Below are positions 23,631-34,691 of a DNA stretch of 64,000 nucleotides, piece by piece. Source of the DNA: Coprinopsis marcescibilis (lineage: Eukaryota > Basidiomycota > Agaricomycetes > Agaricales > Psathyrellaceae); assembly GCA_004369085.1 (NCBI GenBank), contig ML210147.1, forward strand, positions 248,001 to 312,000. Reading direction: 5' to 3'. Each line of letters begins with the position of its first letter. Within the stretch, counting starts at the first letter, position 1. Below the pieces are notes generated by a model. That model was not told the DNA's origin. It saw only the letters and a program-made list of their open reading frames with translations, and made no database searches. Made by a program: the position numbers and the translations under genes.

Positions 23631-26359
23631 TCAAGATTCTTTCCACAAATCTAGCACTTTGGTTACCGCGCTGACGATGAGTTCATCTCTCTCAACTGGC
23701 TTTGTTTCCTTGAGCCTTTCCAGGACTGGCTTGACAGCATCCTGGACTTGGGTTAACTTCGGGCCGGACGCGTTTCTCGATAACTGCACGAGGAAGGTGC
23801 AAACGTTCGCCCGTATTTCAACAGGGTAAACCGCTTGGTTTTCTGTGTTTCGAAGGACATTCACGAGCATTTCAAGGGCGTGTCGTGCCACGGTAGGACG
23901 CGGTTTGTTGACCAAGGTGGGCGAACTAGCGGTGCTATCCGCAGGTGAAAGTGGTGTGGCATCTGCAGCGCCACCGTCAGGAGCTTGAGTCAAGATGGCA
24001 TCCAACACGATAGGCCCTTTCGAGAGTTAGTTGAAGAAAAAGAAAGGACAAAATGCTGGCTTACCTCCATCTTTCTGGGAGCAGAGCAAGTTAAGGGCGA
24101 CAACGCCCTCATTAATCAGGATAGGGAACTTCCCACTGCGCGCAAGGAACCAAGCCAAAGCCTTAGCATTGCTGTCAGTGAGCAATCCAGCGATTGCTCG
24201 TTGGGTTTGATTAGCTTGCGCCTCGGTGGTATATCCGCCTTGCGATGATGGTGCTTCCTCCGGCAGAATAGTAGGCGCTTTCTTTAATAATAATGTTCTC
24301 ACAACGTTCACCAAGACACGAATGCCTTCACTCTTGATCGGAACAGATTCCGTTCTGTTGGCGAGGGAAAGAATTCGTTCAAGCGGGCTCTGCGCATCAC
24401 CCTCATGGCGAATCGCCAAGGCGAGTGCATGTGCAACTGGTTTGGGGGTCAGCAATAGTAATAGAGAGATAAAAGGTCGACATACCGCTTGCGTTACAGA
24501 GATGCTTAACCACACCGATTCCATTGAGCTGAACAACAATCGCCATGTTATCAGAGCCCTCGTCCCAAATTCCGCTTTCAGCAATTCGTCTAACGACTTC
24601 GGCATTCTCCAAAGAATCCGGGATGATTGGGGATAACGTTGAAGATTGAGCCACATGCTTTAACAGGCCCACAACGCCGTGTTTCAGCTTGATATCCGTG
24701 GATTTGGCCAAGACAGGTGCCGAGGACAAAAATGGTGCTAGCGATAACGGCGGAGACAAAAGAGCTGTGGAGGTTTTCTCTGATAGAGATCGAGAATGAG
24801 AATGTCAATCGTCGGCCATAACATTAGCTCAAGTGCCGCTCACCTCGTCTCGCCAAGTTTCCTAACGAGAGACTCGCACAGATGACAAGGTCGTCCCGAT
24901 GCGTAGCACTTGGGTTATTCTCTGTGTCGGAAACGTACTCCTTGATCCACCTAACCATCGTGCCAACAAAGTCTCCCCCGGGAGAGGCTTCATCGGAATC
25001 GTCCCACAGAACCTCTTCATTCTTTTCTTCCCCCGCAACCTCGACGACAGATTTGATGAGGGCAGCTTTGCAGATATCGAACGTTTTCTGTTTACGCGCC
25101 CTTTCCTCCTGAGGAATAGCAGGATGATCCCATGTTGGTGAATATGTTCCACGTTCAATGAAGTCAACCATGGTCTTGAAACATGGCACACCCAAATGTT
25201 CCGCTGGGAAGCAGTACCCCCGAGCAAGGGCCAGTCGGATATCTTCAACATCTAATGAGAGGGATTCCAGAAGTATGCACGTCTCCTCCAGGACATCGAA
25301 GTCTGTTTGCACGAGATTTGTATAGAGGTTTGCATCTTCTCGTAGTGATGGATCTATCCGCAGGGAATATGGTGGAAGGAAACAAGAAAGTACGGGCGTG
25401 ACCCAAGGCAGGACATCGACGTTTAAGATCTGCCGCGGTGCTTAAAGGAGCTCTTAAGTACGTATCCGCGTGTAGAACAGATTGGGGTACATTTGACTCA
25501 CCTTCATCTTTAGGATCATCTTTGGCATCCTTGAGTTCTGAAATAGTTCTCCAGGCCCAGTTGGCAACACCGCTCCTCAACGACCATTCTTCCTCGGAAG
25601 CCTCGGTCAACGGATTGCTTGGGGTGCCGAGGTCATGCCATGACATAGGAGGGTATATGGAAGACGACAACTTGAGTATGGTCAGTGCCGACTCCAACGA
25701 TATCAGGCGGAACTTCACAGCATCTATGCCATTGTCAAGGTGATATGAATCGGAATGAGTGTCACACGTACCATAGCCAATTGATGCATTCAGTAGGACA
25801 CCAATTGAAGTCCTGACAATTCTGAGATGGGCAATTGATAGTGATAAGGGCGATTCAGTGGGTGCAGGAACTTTATCTGCGTAGCCTTCTAACAATGCAA
25901 CGATAACCTGCGGAAAACCGGCATCAAGCAGATATCCTCTGTTTGGATCTAGACCGAGGATGTCAATAAAGTGGGCATTGTGGTTGGGGGAAACACACCA
26001 TGATCCAGGCATAGATTAGCGGCAACTCTTAAGATCTGAAAGACTGGACCCGTGTTCGCTTCTGGCGGGATTGACGACCCGCGCAGTGAAAGAGTCAAGA
26101 GGGTCGTCAAAGTTTGAGGCAAGGTACTCTTTCCGAGAGTTGTATGGTTCTCCACTGATGATAGCAAGCATCAGCACCATTAAATGTGCAAGTAATTGCT
26201 GTCTGCAGTACCTTCATTGTCGCGTACCCTGAGGCCATTTGCGATATTGTTTGCGGTCTCTTCGGCTTCTTTCCAACTTTCATCCGAGTCTGTGGCCTTA
26301 AGAGTCGCAAGAAGATCGTCTAGACGGGCCTGGAGGGGTGTCAAGTCTTGAGGAGCCAT
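23631..26359 (-). CDS. SmgGDS/RAP1GDS1-like armadillo-repeat protein
   Basis: Predicted all-helical armadillo-repeat protein related to SmgGDS (RAP1GDS1), a chaperone and exchange factor for prenylated Ras/Rho GTPases in animals. The start MAPQDLTPLQARLDDLLATL was chosen because it splices well into the next exon. Repeats read as FQILRVAANLCLDHG, VLEETCILLESLSLDVEDI, DDLVICASLSLGNLARR, LKHGVVGLLKHVAQSS, IVVQLNGIGVVKHLCNAS, VKSEGIRVLVNVVRTLL and GVVALNLLCSQKDGG. The phrase VICASLSLGNLARR is the best family marker. C-terminal repeats end in VLDLWKES. About 700-750 residues over about a dozen exons. The family assignment rests on remembered motifs; GTPase partners are unknown. Divergent from the OTU gene with 213 bp between starts. 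Confidence 0.68.
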
Positions 26360-26572
26360 TATTCAGGTCGAATCTAAGTAGCCCAATGGCGGTTGAACTG
26401 GAAGCTGTAGAGCTAACTGATCGAGTCAAGATAATCGGGCTGGACATAAAGCACGCGTGGGAGTGCAGAGATTAGATTTTATTTCCCTATTTGCTCTCTG
26501 GTGTCGGTGACGCATAACATGATGGAGCTCTTTGTTTTAGTACCCCAGTACCATCGTCGCTGATACAAACCC

Positions 26573-27553
26573 ATGGCCAACTCGAAGAAGAATAGGGCCA
26601 AGAAGTCCAGTACTCCATTGCCACCCCCACCGATTGCGAACGACGATGAGGATGACCTCATGAACGACCTGTTAAGTCAGTTGGAGAACGCAGACAAGAA
26701 TGTCCAAGCAGAATCAGCTAAGATTCTGGATGATATGCATCTCAATGAGCAGGCAGAACAGCTTGAAAAAAATTCGAAAGCCAGTGCTAAAGATCGGTTC
26801 AAAGCTCGCCAGGTACAACTTGACCAGACCAGAAATTACATCCTTCTGACCAATTGCACTAGGCCCGTAAAGCTGCTGCGCTTGCGCAGGCATACTCGCC
26901 TGATGATCCAGCTGCTCAAGCTGTGTTGGAAAGGGCTGCCAAAGAAGAGGCAGATGGAATCGAGCAGATGTGTAAAGAGCTAAACGTTGTGATGCATCAG
27001 GTAGTTGACGAAGCTCGTTCAATTACATATATGTTATTCATCTTTTCGCCCAGGTTAATCCCGATGGGCATTGCTTATTCTCGGCCCTGGCAGACCAGTT
27101 CGCGATTCTAGGGATTGTTCCACCGGAACAGGCCAATTATACGACGATTCGTGCGGCTGCGGCCAATTACATCTTGACCCACCCAGACGATTTCTTGCCA
27201 TTCCTACCAGCTATCGAAAATAGTGACAATTGCGGTTTAATGACTCCACAGCAGTTTCAAGCCTATTGCGACTCTGTGCGGAGTACAGCTTTATGGGGCG
27301 GGGAGCCGGAAATCCAGGCTCTTAGTCGAGCCTTCAACGTCTCAATTCATGTTATTCAGGGTGAAAAGCCTTCTATCGTGGCTCATGAGCCTAATGGCCC
27401 ATTTGGAAATCCTGGGCAAGTTGCAAGGCTAAGCTACCATCGGAGAATGTATGGTCTAGGAGAGGTGAGATAGAATCCTATATGAATGTCCGGTCGCTGA
27501 CGCACCCGAAGCATTATAATTCGTTACGTCCACAAGTGAAGCAAGCTATATAA
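26573..27553 (+). CDS. OTUD6B: OTUD6-type ovarian-tumour deubiquitinase
   Basis: Cysteine protease that removes ubiquitin, OTUD6A/B branch. The N-terminus is Lys-rich with a coiled coil (DDLMNDLLSQLENADKNVQA; KDRFKARQ then ARKAAALAQAYSPDD), as in OTUD6B. After an intron at HQ|VNPDGHCLFSALADQ the catalytic Asp and Cys appear in PDGHCLFSA. The domain continues ANYILTHPDDFLPFL, YCDSVRSTALWGGEPEIQAL and VIQGEKPSIV. After the last intron the catalytic His is in HYNSLRP. The protein ends with VKQAI at 27553, about 290 residues. The family is reported to act on translation and proteasome assembly in animals. Its stop is only 37 bp from the convergent stop of the beta-adaptin gene. Confidence 0.9.
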
Positions 27554-27590
27554 TCCATGTCATTTACAGATAACATTAGTCGTGATATAC

Positions 27591-30252
27591 CTAAAACAAA
27601 AGATCATCGTCATTATGTCTACCTCTATGGTCCATTGGCTTCGGCTGGTCCACGAGATAATTGCCGAAAGCACTGTCCAGGTTAGAGTACGGATCCTTGC
27701 TTCTTGTATTCTGAACTGGCTTGTCTTCTTCGTCAGACTGATCTTCATCCACGTCATCCTTGCGGGAAACCTTTCTTTCCGGGATTGGTGGCGGCACAGA
27801 TTCCTCGCCATCTTGAATCAATGGTACTGGCACTGATGCAGGAGGAACGTTGGGATCATCGCGGTGCGACTCCGTTGGGGCACCCAACACCCTAATAGCC
27901 TGAGGTGGTCCTCCAGGGAGCTGAAGTCGAGGAAGGTGGATTAAAACAGCTCTTGAATGAGGGTTCAGCGCGGGAGTGTCGGTGAGAGCCCTTGCTGCGG
28001 CGTTGCGAATGAACGTCTTTGGAGGTGAACATGTAAATTAAGTACTATGCAAACCGACCCAACAATAACTCTCACCTCTGGGTTCTTATGGTATATGGAG
28101 CCGAGTGTTCCCGTGTGTAACAACAATTGGTCCAAAGCACCTCGATCCATACGGTCGGAGTCTGTCGTAATCGGAGGCTTTGAAGCAAGAACGACTTGTC
28201 CAGCAAGTGCTGGGTTTATGGCCAACATACGCCAGTACATGAATCCACGATCTCTGAGGTCTGGATTGTCCACTTCCTCAGTTGCCCACTTGAGAAGCTT
28301 GTGAACAAGCGTCTGGGCGGTTTCTGATTTAGTTTTGTAGATGAACAATTTGACGGTGGCGGTTAAAAGTGCGAGTTGGACCTTGTAGATTTGTTAGGGC
28401 CAGTGTCATGAAAACAGGAGTAAAGAACCAACCTCAACGCTTTCTTCCAAGAACGTATCTATCAGAACCTCCAACAACTCTGCGGCGTTATCGATCTTGT
28501 TGGCGAATTGTCCTATGATCCATACAATAGCAGCTTTCGATTCCGGCTCATCCAGGGTGTCCAAATGCTTGCAAACATTTGGGATTATTGCTTCGTACTT
28601 TCCTGGATACCGTCTGAAGATGTCACGGATAACGATTGTGGCTTCCTGAACAACGTATGGCACCTCAGTTTCAAGAAGCTGGAGCAATGTCTCAATGCAG
28701 CTATCCGATGCCTGTTCCACCTTGATTGCGAGTCGCCCAATTGACCGAACCGCCTTTCTAACGAAATCCATGTCGACTTCGGACGCATATCTGTGGTAAG
28801 ATCATCAGTCTAGGAGAAGACAACAGAGATACATGATAAAGGTCCTTACTCGTAAAGTTCTGCCAACACTTCCGGATAATTCTCGACTCGTGCCAGGCGA
28901 TACATGATCTCTAACTTCGCAAGTTTCACGTAAATGGGGTCGTTATACTTGCAGAAGAAAACCTTGACATCGTTTTTAAGCACGGCAGGACGACGTTGAA
29001 TGATCAATAGGATGTTGCGGAGTGCAACATATTGAACCTCGGGTCCCGACGAGAGCAAAGTCACTGCGAATAAGATGAGGCATGGTGAATCTGGGAAAAA
29101 ATAAGACGTACCCAACGGGGGACCCATCTTCTTGCAGCAATAGTCGATCAATTTCCTGTTCTGCATGTAATTCATGAGGTAAAGGAGGATTTTTATCGTT
29201 GTTAAAACGACAGCAGAGTTTGCGTGTTGCAGGTGAACAATAATACGTTCTGCCATGACTTCTGCATCCGCGTGCACTTCTGGAATAAATCGTAGGAGGG
29301 ATTCGAGGATATATATTTGTCCCCACCTAGGGCATTGTGAATTAGATGGAAACATCGAGAACACCGGACGTACTCTGAACTCTCCTCGAGGGCAGCTAGT
29401 AATTTGTTGGCTGTTGTAAGATTGAGCTTGAAGATGACCCCGTCTGGGCGATCTCCGATTTCTGTTAAAGCAGCAACCGCATTGGCAACAACAGTCGCGT
29501 TACTGTCGAGCATGAGATCTCGCAGCATTTCGACGAAGCCACCTTTCTCGGCTCTTCTTGGATCGGCTGCATAGAGTTTAGCTACGCATATAGCTGCGGT
29601 CTTACGGACATATGGATCCCTGTCACGGAGACAGTGTCGAAGATTCTCGGTAAGGGCCTCTGTTACCACAGGGATGGGAATGTATGACATGGTCCTGATT
29701 GCAAGAGCGCGAATAAGAGGGTTGCGATCGTTGACATCCTAGGTGAAAAGGCTCGTGAGCATTCCGTGTATCTGTAGACCAGGAGTCTCGCACTTGTAAG
29801 AAGAACGGAATGACCATGTTTATCTGCTCTGGTTTCGCTGATCGACCGTAGCTGACGAGAAACAAATACACCACTATGAGCATGTAAATCCCTCGTCATA
29901 GGCAAAGTACGCGAGCCGGAAGTGCTCACTTTTCTTAATTTCGAGAAGTGGTGTACCAAGACTCTGCACTACATCGGTGAACAATGGTGACACTTTCAAG
30001 GCCATGAGTAGTCGAATCTTCGGCTAAGTAAGAGTACGAACTGTCGTTCCCCATGGTGATATTAGCCACGATTTTCTTCAACACTGTCTTCCTCTTCACA
30101 AACTTCTTGTCTTTGGCCTCGGCAGCATGTAGGTCAGCTCTAAACTCCTGAGTAGGCGGTTACAATTCATTCCAAGGAGAATTCGAACTGAGCCTTCTTG
30201 CCTCGATCTTGCCTCTCTGGAAGAACTTGGCGTCTTGTCCTGGTTGAGCCAT
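27591..30252 (-). CDS. apl2: Beta-adaptin of the AP-1/AP-2 clathrin adaptor
   Basis: Large beta subunit of a clathrin adaptor complex (trunk domain). Start [17 protein letters not shown], then through an unusual GC-AG intron (30201-30148) [18 protein letters not shown]; next [101 protein letters not shown], and [17 protein letters not shown]. These are classic beta-adaptin armadillo repeats. The end, after a Pro/Asp linker, is [10 protein letters not shown]; there is no appendage (ear) domain, as in yeast Apl2. About 700-750 residues. Sequence by eye cannot decide between AP-1 and AP-2, and one beta may serve both. Divergent from the Nepro-like gene. Confidence 0.93.
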
Positions 30253-30549
30253 ATGGGAAGCTAGGTCCTAAAAGCGATGTTAGGATCGGTCAAGTTGGAA
30301 TCTTCCAGCTGTTGCTGGCATATAAACAGAACGAGCGGTGGTGAATTGGTGATGACCGATGTGGTCAGGTCAAGATGTGACGATGGGCTTTGGCTTGGCA
30401 GCGCCATTATGGGCCATGCGTTGACCAATGGCAGGGCCGCTTGACAGCCGCCATAACACACCAGTACCGTTCCTGTAAGTACTTGAAGCTTAAGTGCCCA
30501 CTTAAACATATCCGCTGAGCTCGTCGTCCTTCAGGCTCCTCATCACGCA

Positions 30550-31673
30550 ATGACTCGAGCCTCTTCTAATCGGGTCTCTGCGCTTATTGGGGAGCCGAGG
30601 TCCAAATTGGCCCCTTCCTTGCATGCTAATGTGGATGTGTTCCTCAAAAATGCGAAACAATCACATAGGCGTTTTCAGTCCGTAGTGGCTGCGCTTCAGA
30701 ACGAGGGGCAGATCCTGGAAAGGCTATACTACAAGGGTAACAATCAACATCGTTTAACACTGTTCTGGAGGAAAGTGTCAGACATTCGCAAATTCTCTCG
30801 GCAGGTGAAGCAACTTGACCCGTTGGAAACAATCTCCACCTTCTACCAGTGTTTCTTTGGCTCCAGTCCCAGCAACGAGTACGTCTAAATCTCATGTATG
30901 TTCTTCTCGGTCTAAGGTATTGTCTCGAGCGCGACTCTATTCAAAACAGCATGGAATCATTATCCAGACGATAAGTCATTCCAGCGTACCTTGGACAATT
31001 TGGCACTGCTGGAGAATTTTTTTCAAGCGGTAACGTTGTCTCTTCTCACTAAACATGATCCACGTATAATGTCTCCTTGTGCAGTTTTGTACCAGAAGCT
31101 TGAGCGCTTACCGGTGCGAACATCTCCCTTCCTGAACGAGGTTTCTGAAACAAGACGGGATCATGAAAGGGAATTCTCCCTCGGGTTGCATTCTGGAGCC
31201 TTTCTTCAGACGATGTTGACACTGAGCGCAGTAGCGTCCCGTATTGGGTACCTATCGCAAGAAGCCTTGATGGTCATACGGGACTTGCTGCCACAGCTAC
31301 AAAGTATCCAAGGAATACTGTCTTCCGTAAGTGGGAAGCGATCGTTTCAGTTTGAGCTGTGTCGTTGACTCGAGTCTAGATGTCGGGTCCATCGCATTCA
31401 GAACCGCACGCAGCTCAGGAAAGCGTTACGAAAGATGAGGGGGAGATGCAGGCGCAACCAGAACACCAAGATCTGACCAGAACGGTGCCACAGGTTTCAG
31501 AGAATATCAAGATCTCGATATCTACCGACCGAGACAACAAAACTTCAGGGTCACTGCCGTCAAAGCAACCTGATACAGCAGTCCTCCCCAAGAAGAGCAA
31601 GGAAAAGAAACCCAAAGCAGAAAAAGTCAAGAAGCGGAAACGGGATGAAATAGATGACATCTTTGGCTTTTAG
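30550..31673 (+). CDS. Nepro-like (DUF4477) nucleolar protein
   Basis: Resembles the N-terminal domain of nucleolus and neural progenitor protein (Nepro), which has been linked to RNase MRP/P and rRNA processing. Seen: AALQNEGQILERLYYKGNNQ followed by HRLTLFWRKVSDIRK, equivalent to the family's NQHR segment. After an intron at 30878 (GA|gtacgt...ctcgag|C) the frame continues DATLFKTAWNHYPDD and LALLENFFQAVTLSLL, then LYQKLERLPVRTSPFL. A last intron removes about 54 nt before MSGPSHSE. The tail is basic and ends KKRKRDEIDDIFGF, a nucleolar-type signal with the acidic/Ile-Phe end seen in Nepro proteins. About 335 residues. Assignment is by pattern memory only. Confidence 0.6.
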
Positions 31674-31944
31674 CTTTTAAAGACCTGGATTCCTAATGCC
31701 TATGATTTTACGAGACACGAACCTCAGTTTCTTTTTGAGAAAAATCCCTGGCTTTGTTCTGTGGATGATTACATGAAGAGGATGGCGTTGTAGGTAAATA
31801 AAGGGTAAATGGCTCAATCTAAGTATCACTATATATCACATAGTCCGAGTCCGAGGAAAGTGGTATAATATGCTGCCTCTAAAAGACCTGGGCAAAAACA
31901 TGGCACCCATCACAATGGCGCTAACAAACCATTCCTACCGCAAC

Positions 31945-33595
31945 TTAGAGCAGGAGGGTGGCGAAGACGGCAGCCAGAGCGACCAGAACCTTGGGGGAGG
32001 CGAGCGAAGAAGCGCCGCTGTTGTTTCGGAGGTTGCTGATGGTACCGTTGTCAGCAGCGGGGGTAGAGGCAGGTGCATCGACTGGGGCAGAAACAGCAGG
32101 GGTGTTGGGGCTGGGGCTGGGGCTGGCGTCACCGGATCCAGCGTTGTTCAAGGCAGCGGCAATGTCTTCAGGAATGGCCAAGGGAACAGTGGAGTTGGAG
32201 CTCAAGTCGATGCTGCCATCGTCTTTCAAGACCTCTGGGTTGGTGGCCAAGAACATACGGGTGTAGAGCACGTTCTCAGCAACATATTCGCGAGCCCATT
32301 CAGGAACACTCTCAATGTCGATGCTGCTTCCCCAGCGAGCAGCTGCGTCGTTGCCCTTGATCTGCTTGGCGGTATAAGCGGAGTAACCTTCAACGTTGGA
32401 GCTCTAAAACGGAGATGAGTCCGGTGTATTGTCATGAAGTGGCTGTATGTCTTACGTTCTGGCCAATGCTCTGGAGTTGACGACCGAGGGAGGTGGGAGA
32501 AGCAAAGTTGGTGGCAGGGTTGCTGATACAAACAGTCAGTTTGTGACATGCAAATGTTTGCAGGCCAACCTACATGATACCGAACATTCCGGAGCGGCAA
32601 TGAGCACCAACGCCGCAGAAGAAGTAAGTGGGGCTGGTATCGTTGACGACTTGGTGGACTGGATGAAGAGATAAGATTAGTGAATTATACCATACGGAAA
32701 GGAGAACGATACTCACAGACGAAGCCCTGGTCCTTTCGGCCCGAGGCGAAGGATTGAGCATCAGCAGTGCGGTTGCAAGGCTGGAGCGCGGAGCCCTTGG
32801 TGACGGTGTGGTTGTTGGCACCCCAGACGAACTTTACGGTGTCACCAACAGTTGCATTGATCGCGAAGGGGATGTATCGGAAAACACCCTGGGAAGGAGC
32901 AACGATGACGGTGTGGGTAGCACCGGTACCCTTGACACCGCCGGTTTCAGTTTCAGTGGCAGTGGGTGCATACTTTCCAGGACCACTGCCGTAGGTAGCA
33001 ACGCATTCTAGATAGCGCAGTGGGTTTAAAGCGGGAACGGTTAAAACAGTGCTAGCAAAACTTACGTTGAACGCAATCGTTGTACTGATCATGGTTCTGC
33101 CAGACCTTGCCTCCAGATCCATGGGATGGCAAAGGAATATGAACGGGGCTCGAGGTGTGAACAGGGGGAAGATGAACGGGGCTCGAGGTTTTGTGGACGG
33201 GGGGAGCATCGTGAACGGGACTTGAGATCACCTTGTGAACAGGGGTGTTCTGAGGGACGTGCACAGGGGAAGAGGTGACATGGGCCTGGGTCTCAACGTT
33301 GTATTTCACCTCGGCTTGTCGTCCGTACGCAAGGGTGATGGAAGCGGGTGCGGCGGTCGAAATACCGGCCTCGCGGGCGCTTTGACTAGGGATCCGAGTC
33401 AGATGCGAATGATGCTTTCAGCAGAATAAGGGCTTACGAGGCAAGCTCCACACTGTTGGTAAGGGGAATACCATCGGGGGCAGAGACAGCGACTTCGATG
33501 CCAATAGCGCTGTCATCTTGGGGCATGGGTCTCGGGAGACCAGCTGCCAAGGAAGAAAAGAGTGCAACAGCAGCAAAGATAGAGATTTGAACCAT
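31945..33595 (-). CDS. Secreted GPI-type cupredoxin with Pro-Val-His repeats
   Basis: Predicted cell-surface copper protein. Residues 1-19 (MVQISIFAAVALFSSLAAG) are a signal peptide. After an intron comes a linker with seven PVH motifs, mostly in SSPVH/PPVH units (33130-33275). Then one cupredoxin domain: GATHTVIVAPSQGVFRYIPF, VGDTVKFVWGANNHTVTKGS, and YFFCGVGAHCRSGMFGI. The His, Cys, His and Met that make a type-1 copper site are present, with C-x4-H-x4-M spacing. A helical segment follows (NPATNFASPTSLGRQ..., YVAENVLYTRMFLATNPEVL). A Ser/Pro linker and the hydrophobic end SSLASPKVLVALAAVFATLL indicate a GPI anchor. About 455 residues, five or six exons. Function is unknown in most fungi. 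Confidence 0.85.
32101..32128. repeat. GGGGCT hexamer repeat in the cupredoxin Ser/Pro linker
   Basis: About three tandem GGGGCT units on the plus strand, coding for SPSPSPN in the reverse frame just before the GPI-anchor region. It is a low-complexity coding repeat likely to vary in length between strains. Confidence 0.6.
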
Positions 33596-34691
33596 TTTGA
33601 AAGAACGAAAAAGGGGTAGAAAGATTGTGTATAAGAAAGTCCGCAGGTGTCGAAGGCTGTTGAGTCGAACTGAATGAACCTCCCAGGAGGACTGCGATGT
33701 ATCTCTCTCAAAGAGCGGTTATCTAGGAAGACTTGAGCGCATGTTGCATGCATTTCAGTGTGAGCTTAGCTGACCTTGGAATTAACGAAAGACGACCGGG
33801 TCAAGTCAACTTGACGAAAAAAAGGGCAGAAAAAGAACGAAAAAGGGAGAACAAAAACGAAAGCCGAAGGAGGGAATGAAAGAGAGGAAAGTTCTTAGCC
33901 CGAGTATTTAGCTGGCTTGAGCCTGTGATGATGTGCACCCATGGTAACCTATATCACAGGAGATGGGATTTTTCTGACAGCGAGTGCCGACATAGATGGC
34001 CCATTATTCTGGTTTGTGGGAGATGTCGATGATGCCCAATGACAAGCGGGCTTGTCTCCGAAAGCTGTCCAATCACATTTCCATGCTGCTCCATGTCTGA
34101 GCTGCCTTTTGACTTGACCTTGCAAGAAAATGCGCAACAGAGAGCACATTATTGTGACCATGGTCTTCCAGAATCTTGACGATACTTAGATGACCTGGTT
34201 TGACCCAGTACTTCGGACAAAGGGTCTTAGAATGCCAAGAAGGCCATCTCGGATAAGACGATGCAACGCAAAACACTTGTGAGCCAGCTCACTTCTGCCA
34301 AACTCCGCTTGGCCCCAAAGTCCACGTGACAAAGACGGTAACGAACCGACTGGTTCGCGAGCCAAGGCAACGAACGAAGACGCATCCAATAGCTTCAGCT
34401 CCCTGGTGATCCACTCGGTTCCTCCCTTCAACCTCATTCAGGAATGAAGGCGCATAACTGGTGCATCAAAGTCACTTACCAACGAAGATGGAAGATGGAG
34501 GGTTGAGCTGATGTCTGATTGGTGTGCATTATTAAACGCAATAAGTATTGATATTACATGCAGCTGTAGTGTAGGAAACCCTGTGCATGATCACTCAATT
34601 GCGACACCCATCCGAGGCAATGAAGAGATGGCGCAGAGCCATTGATGGATGAGATACACGCAATGTCACCATGATCATCGCTAAGACTGAA
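33596..34691 (-). promoter_or_regulatory. 1.1-kb intergenic region upstream of the cupredoxin gene
   Basis: No gene is supported. Toward the cupredoxin start, the coding strand has a long pyrimidine tract (complement of 33815-33865, mostly C/T) followed by a shorter CT-rich leader before the ATG, a pattern common in well-expressed fungal genes. A TAAATA element lies near 33902-33909. CCTGTGAT at 33922-33929 is inverted at 33953-33960 (ATCACAGG), a possible factor site. Open frames up to 83 codons in 33949-34437 have no known motif. The part near 34692 would be the 3' flank of the Mso1-domain gene. Confidence 0.35.

Noticed and set aside
33924..33980. Possible C/D-box snoRNA (GTGATGA and a later CTGA)
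   Set aside because: No terminal stem and no plausible guide spacing; boxes of this size occur often by chance.
34186..34437. Minus-strand 83-codon frame in the large intergenic region
   Set aside because: No recognisable domain or splice context.
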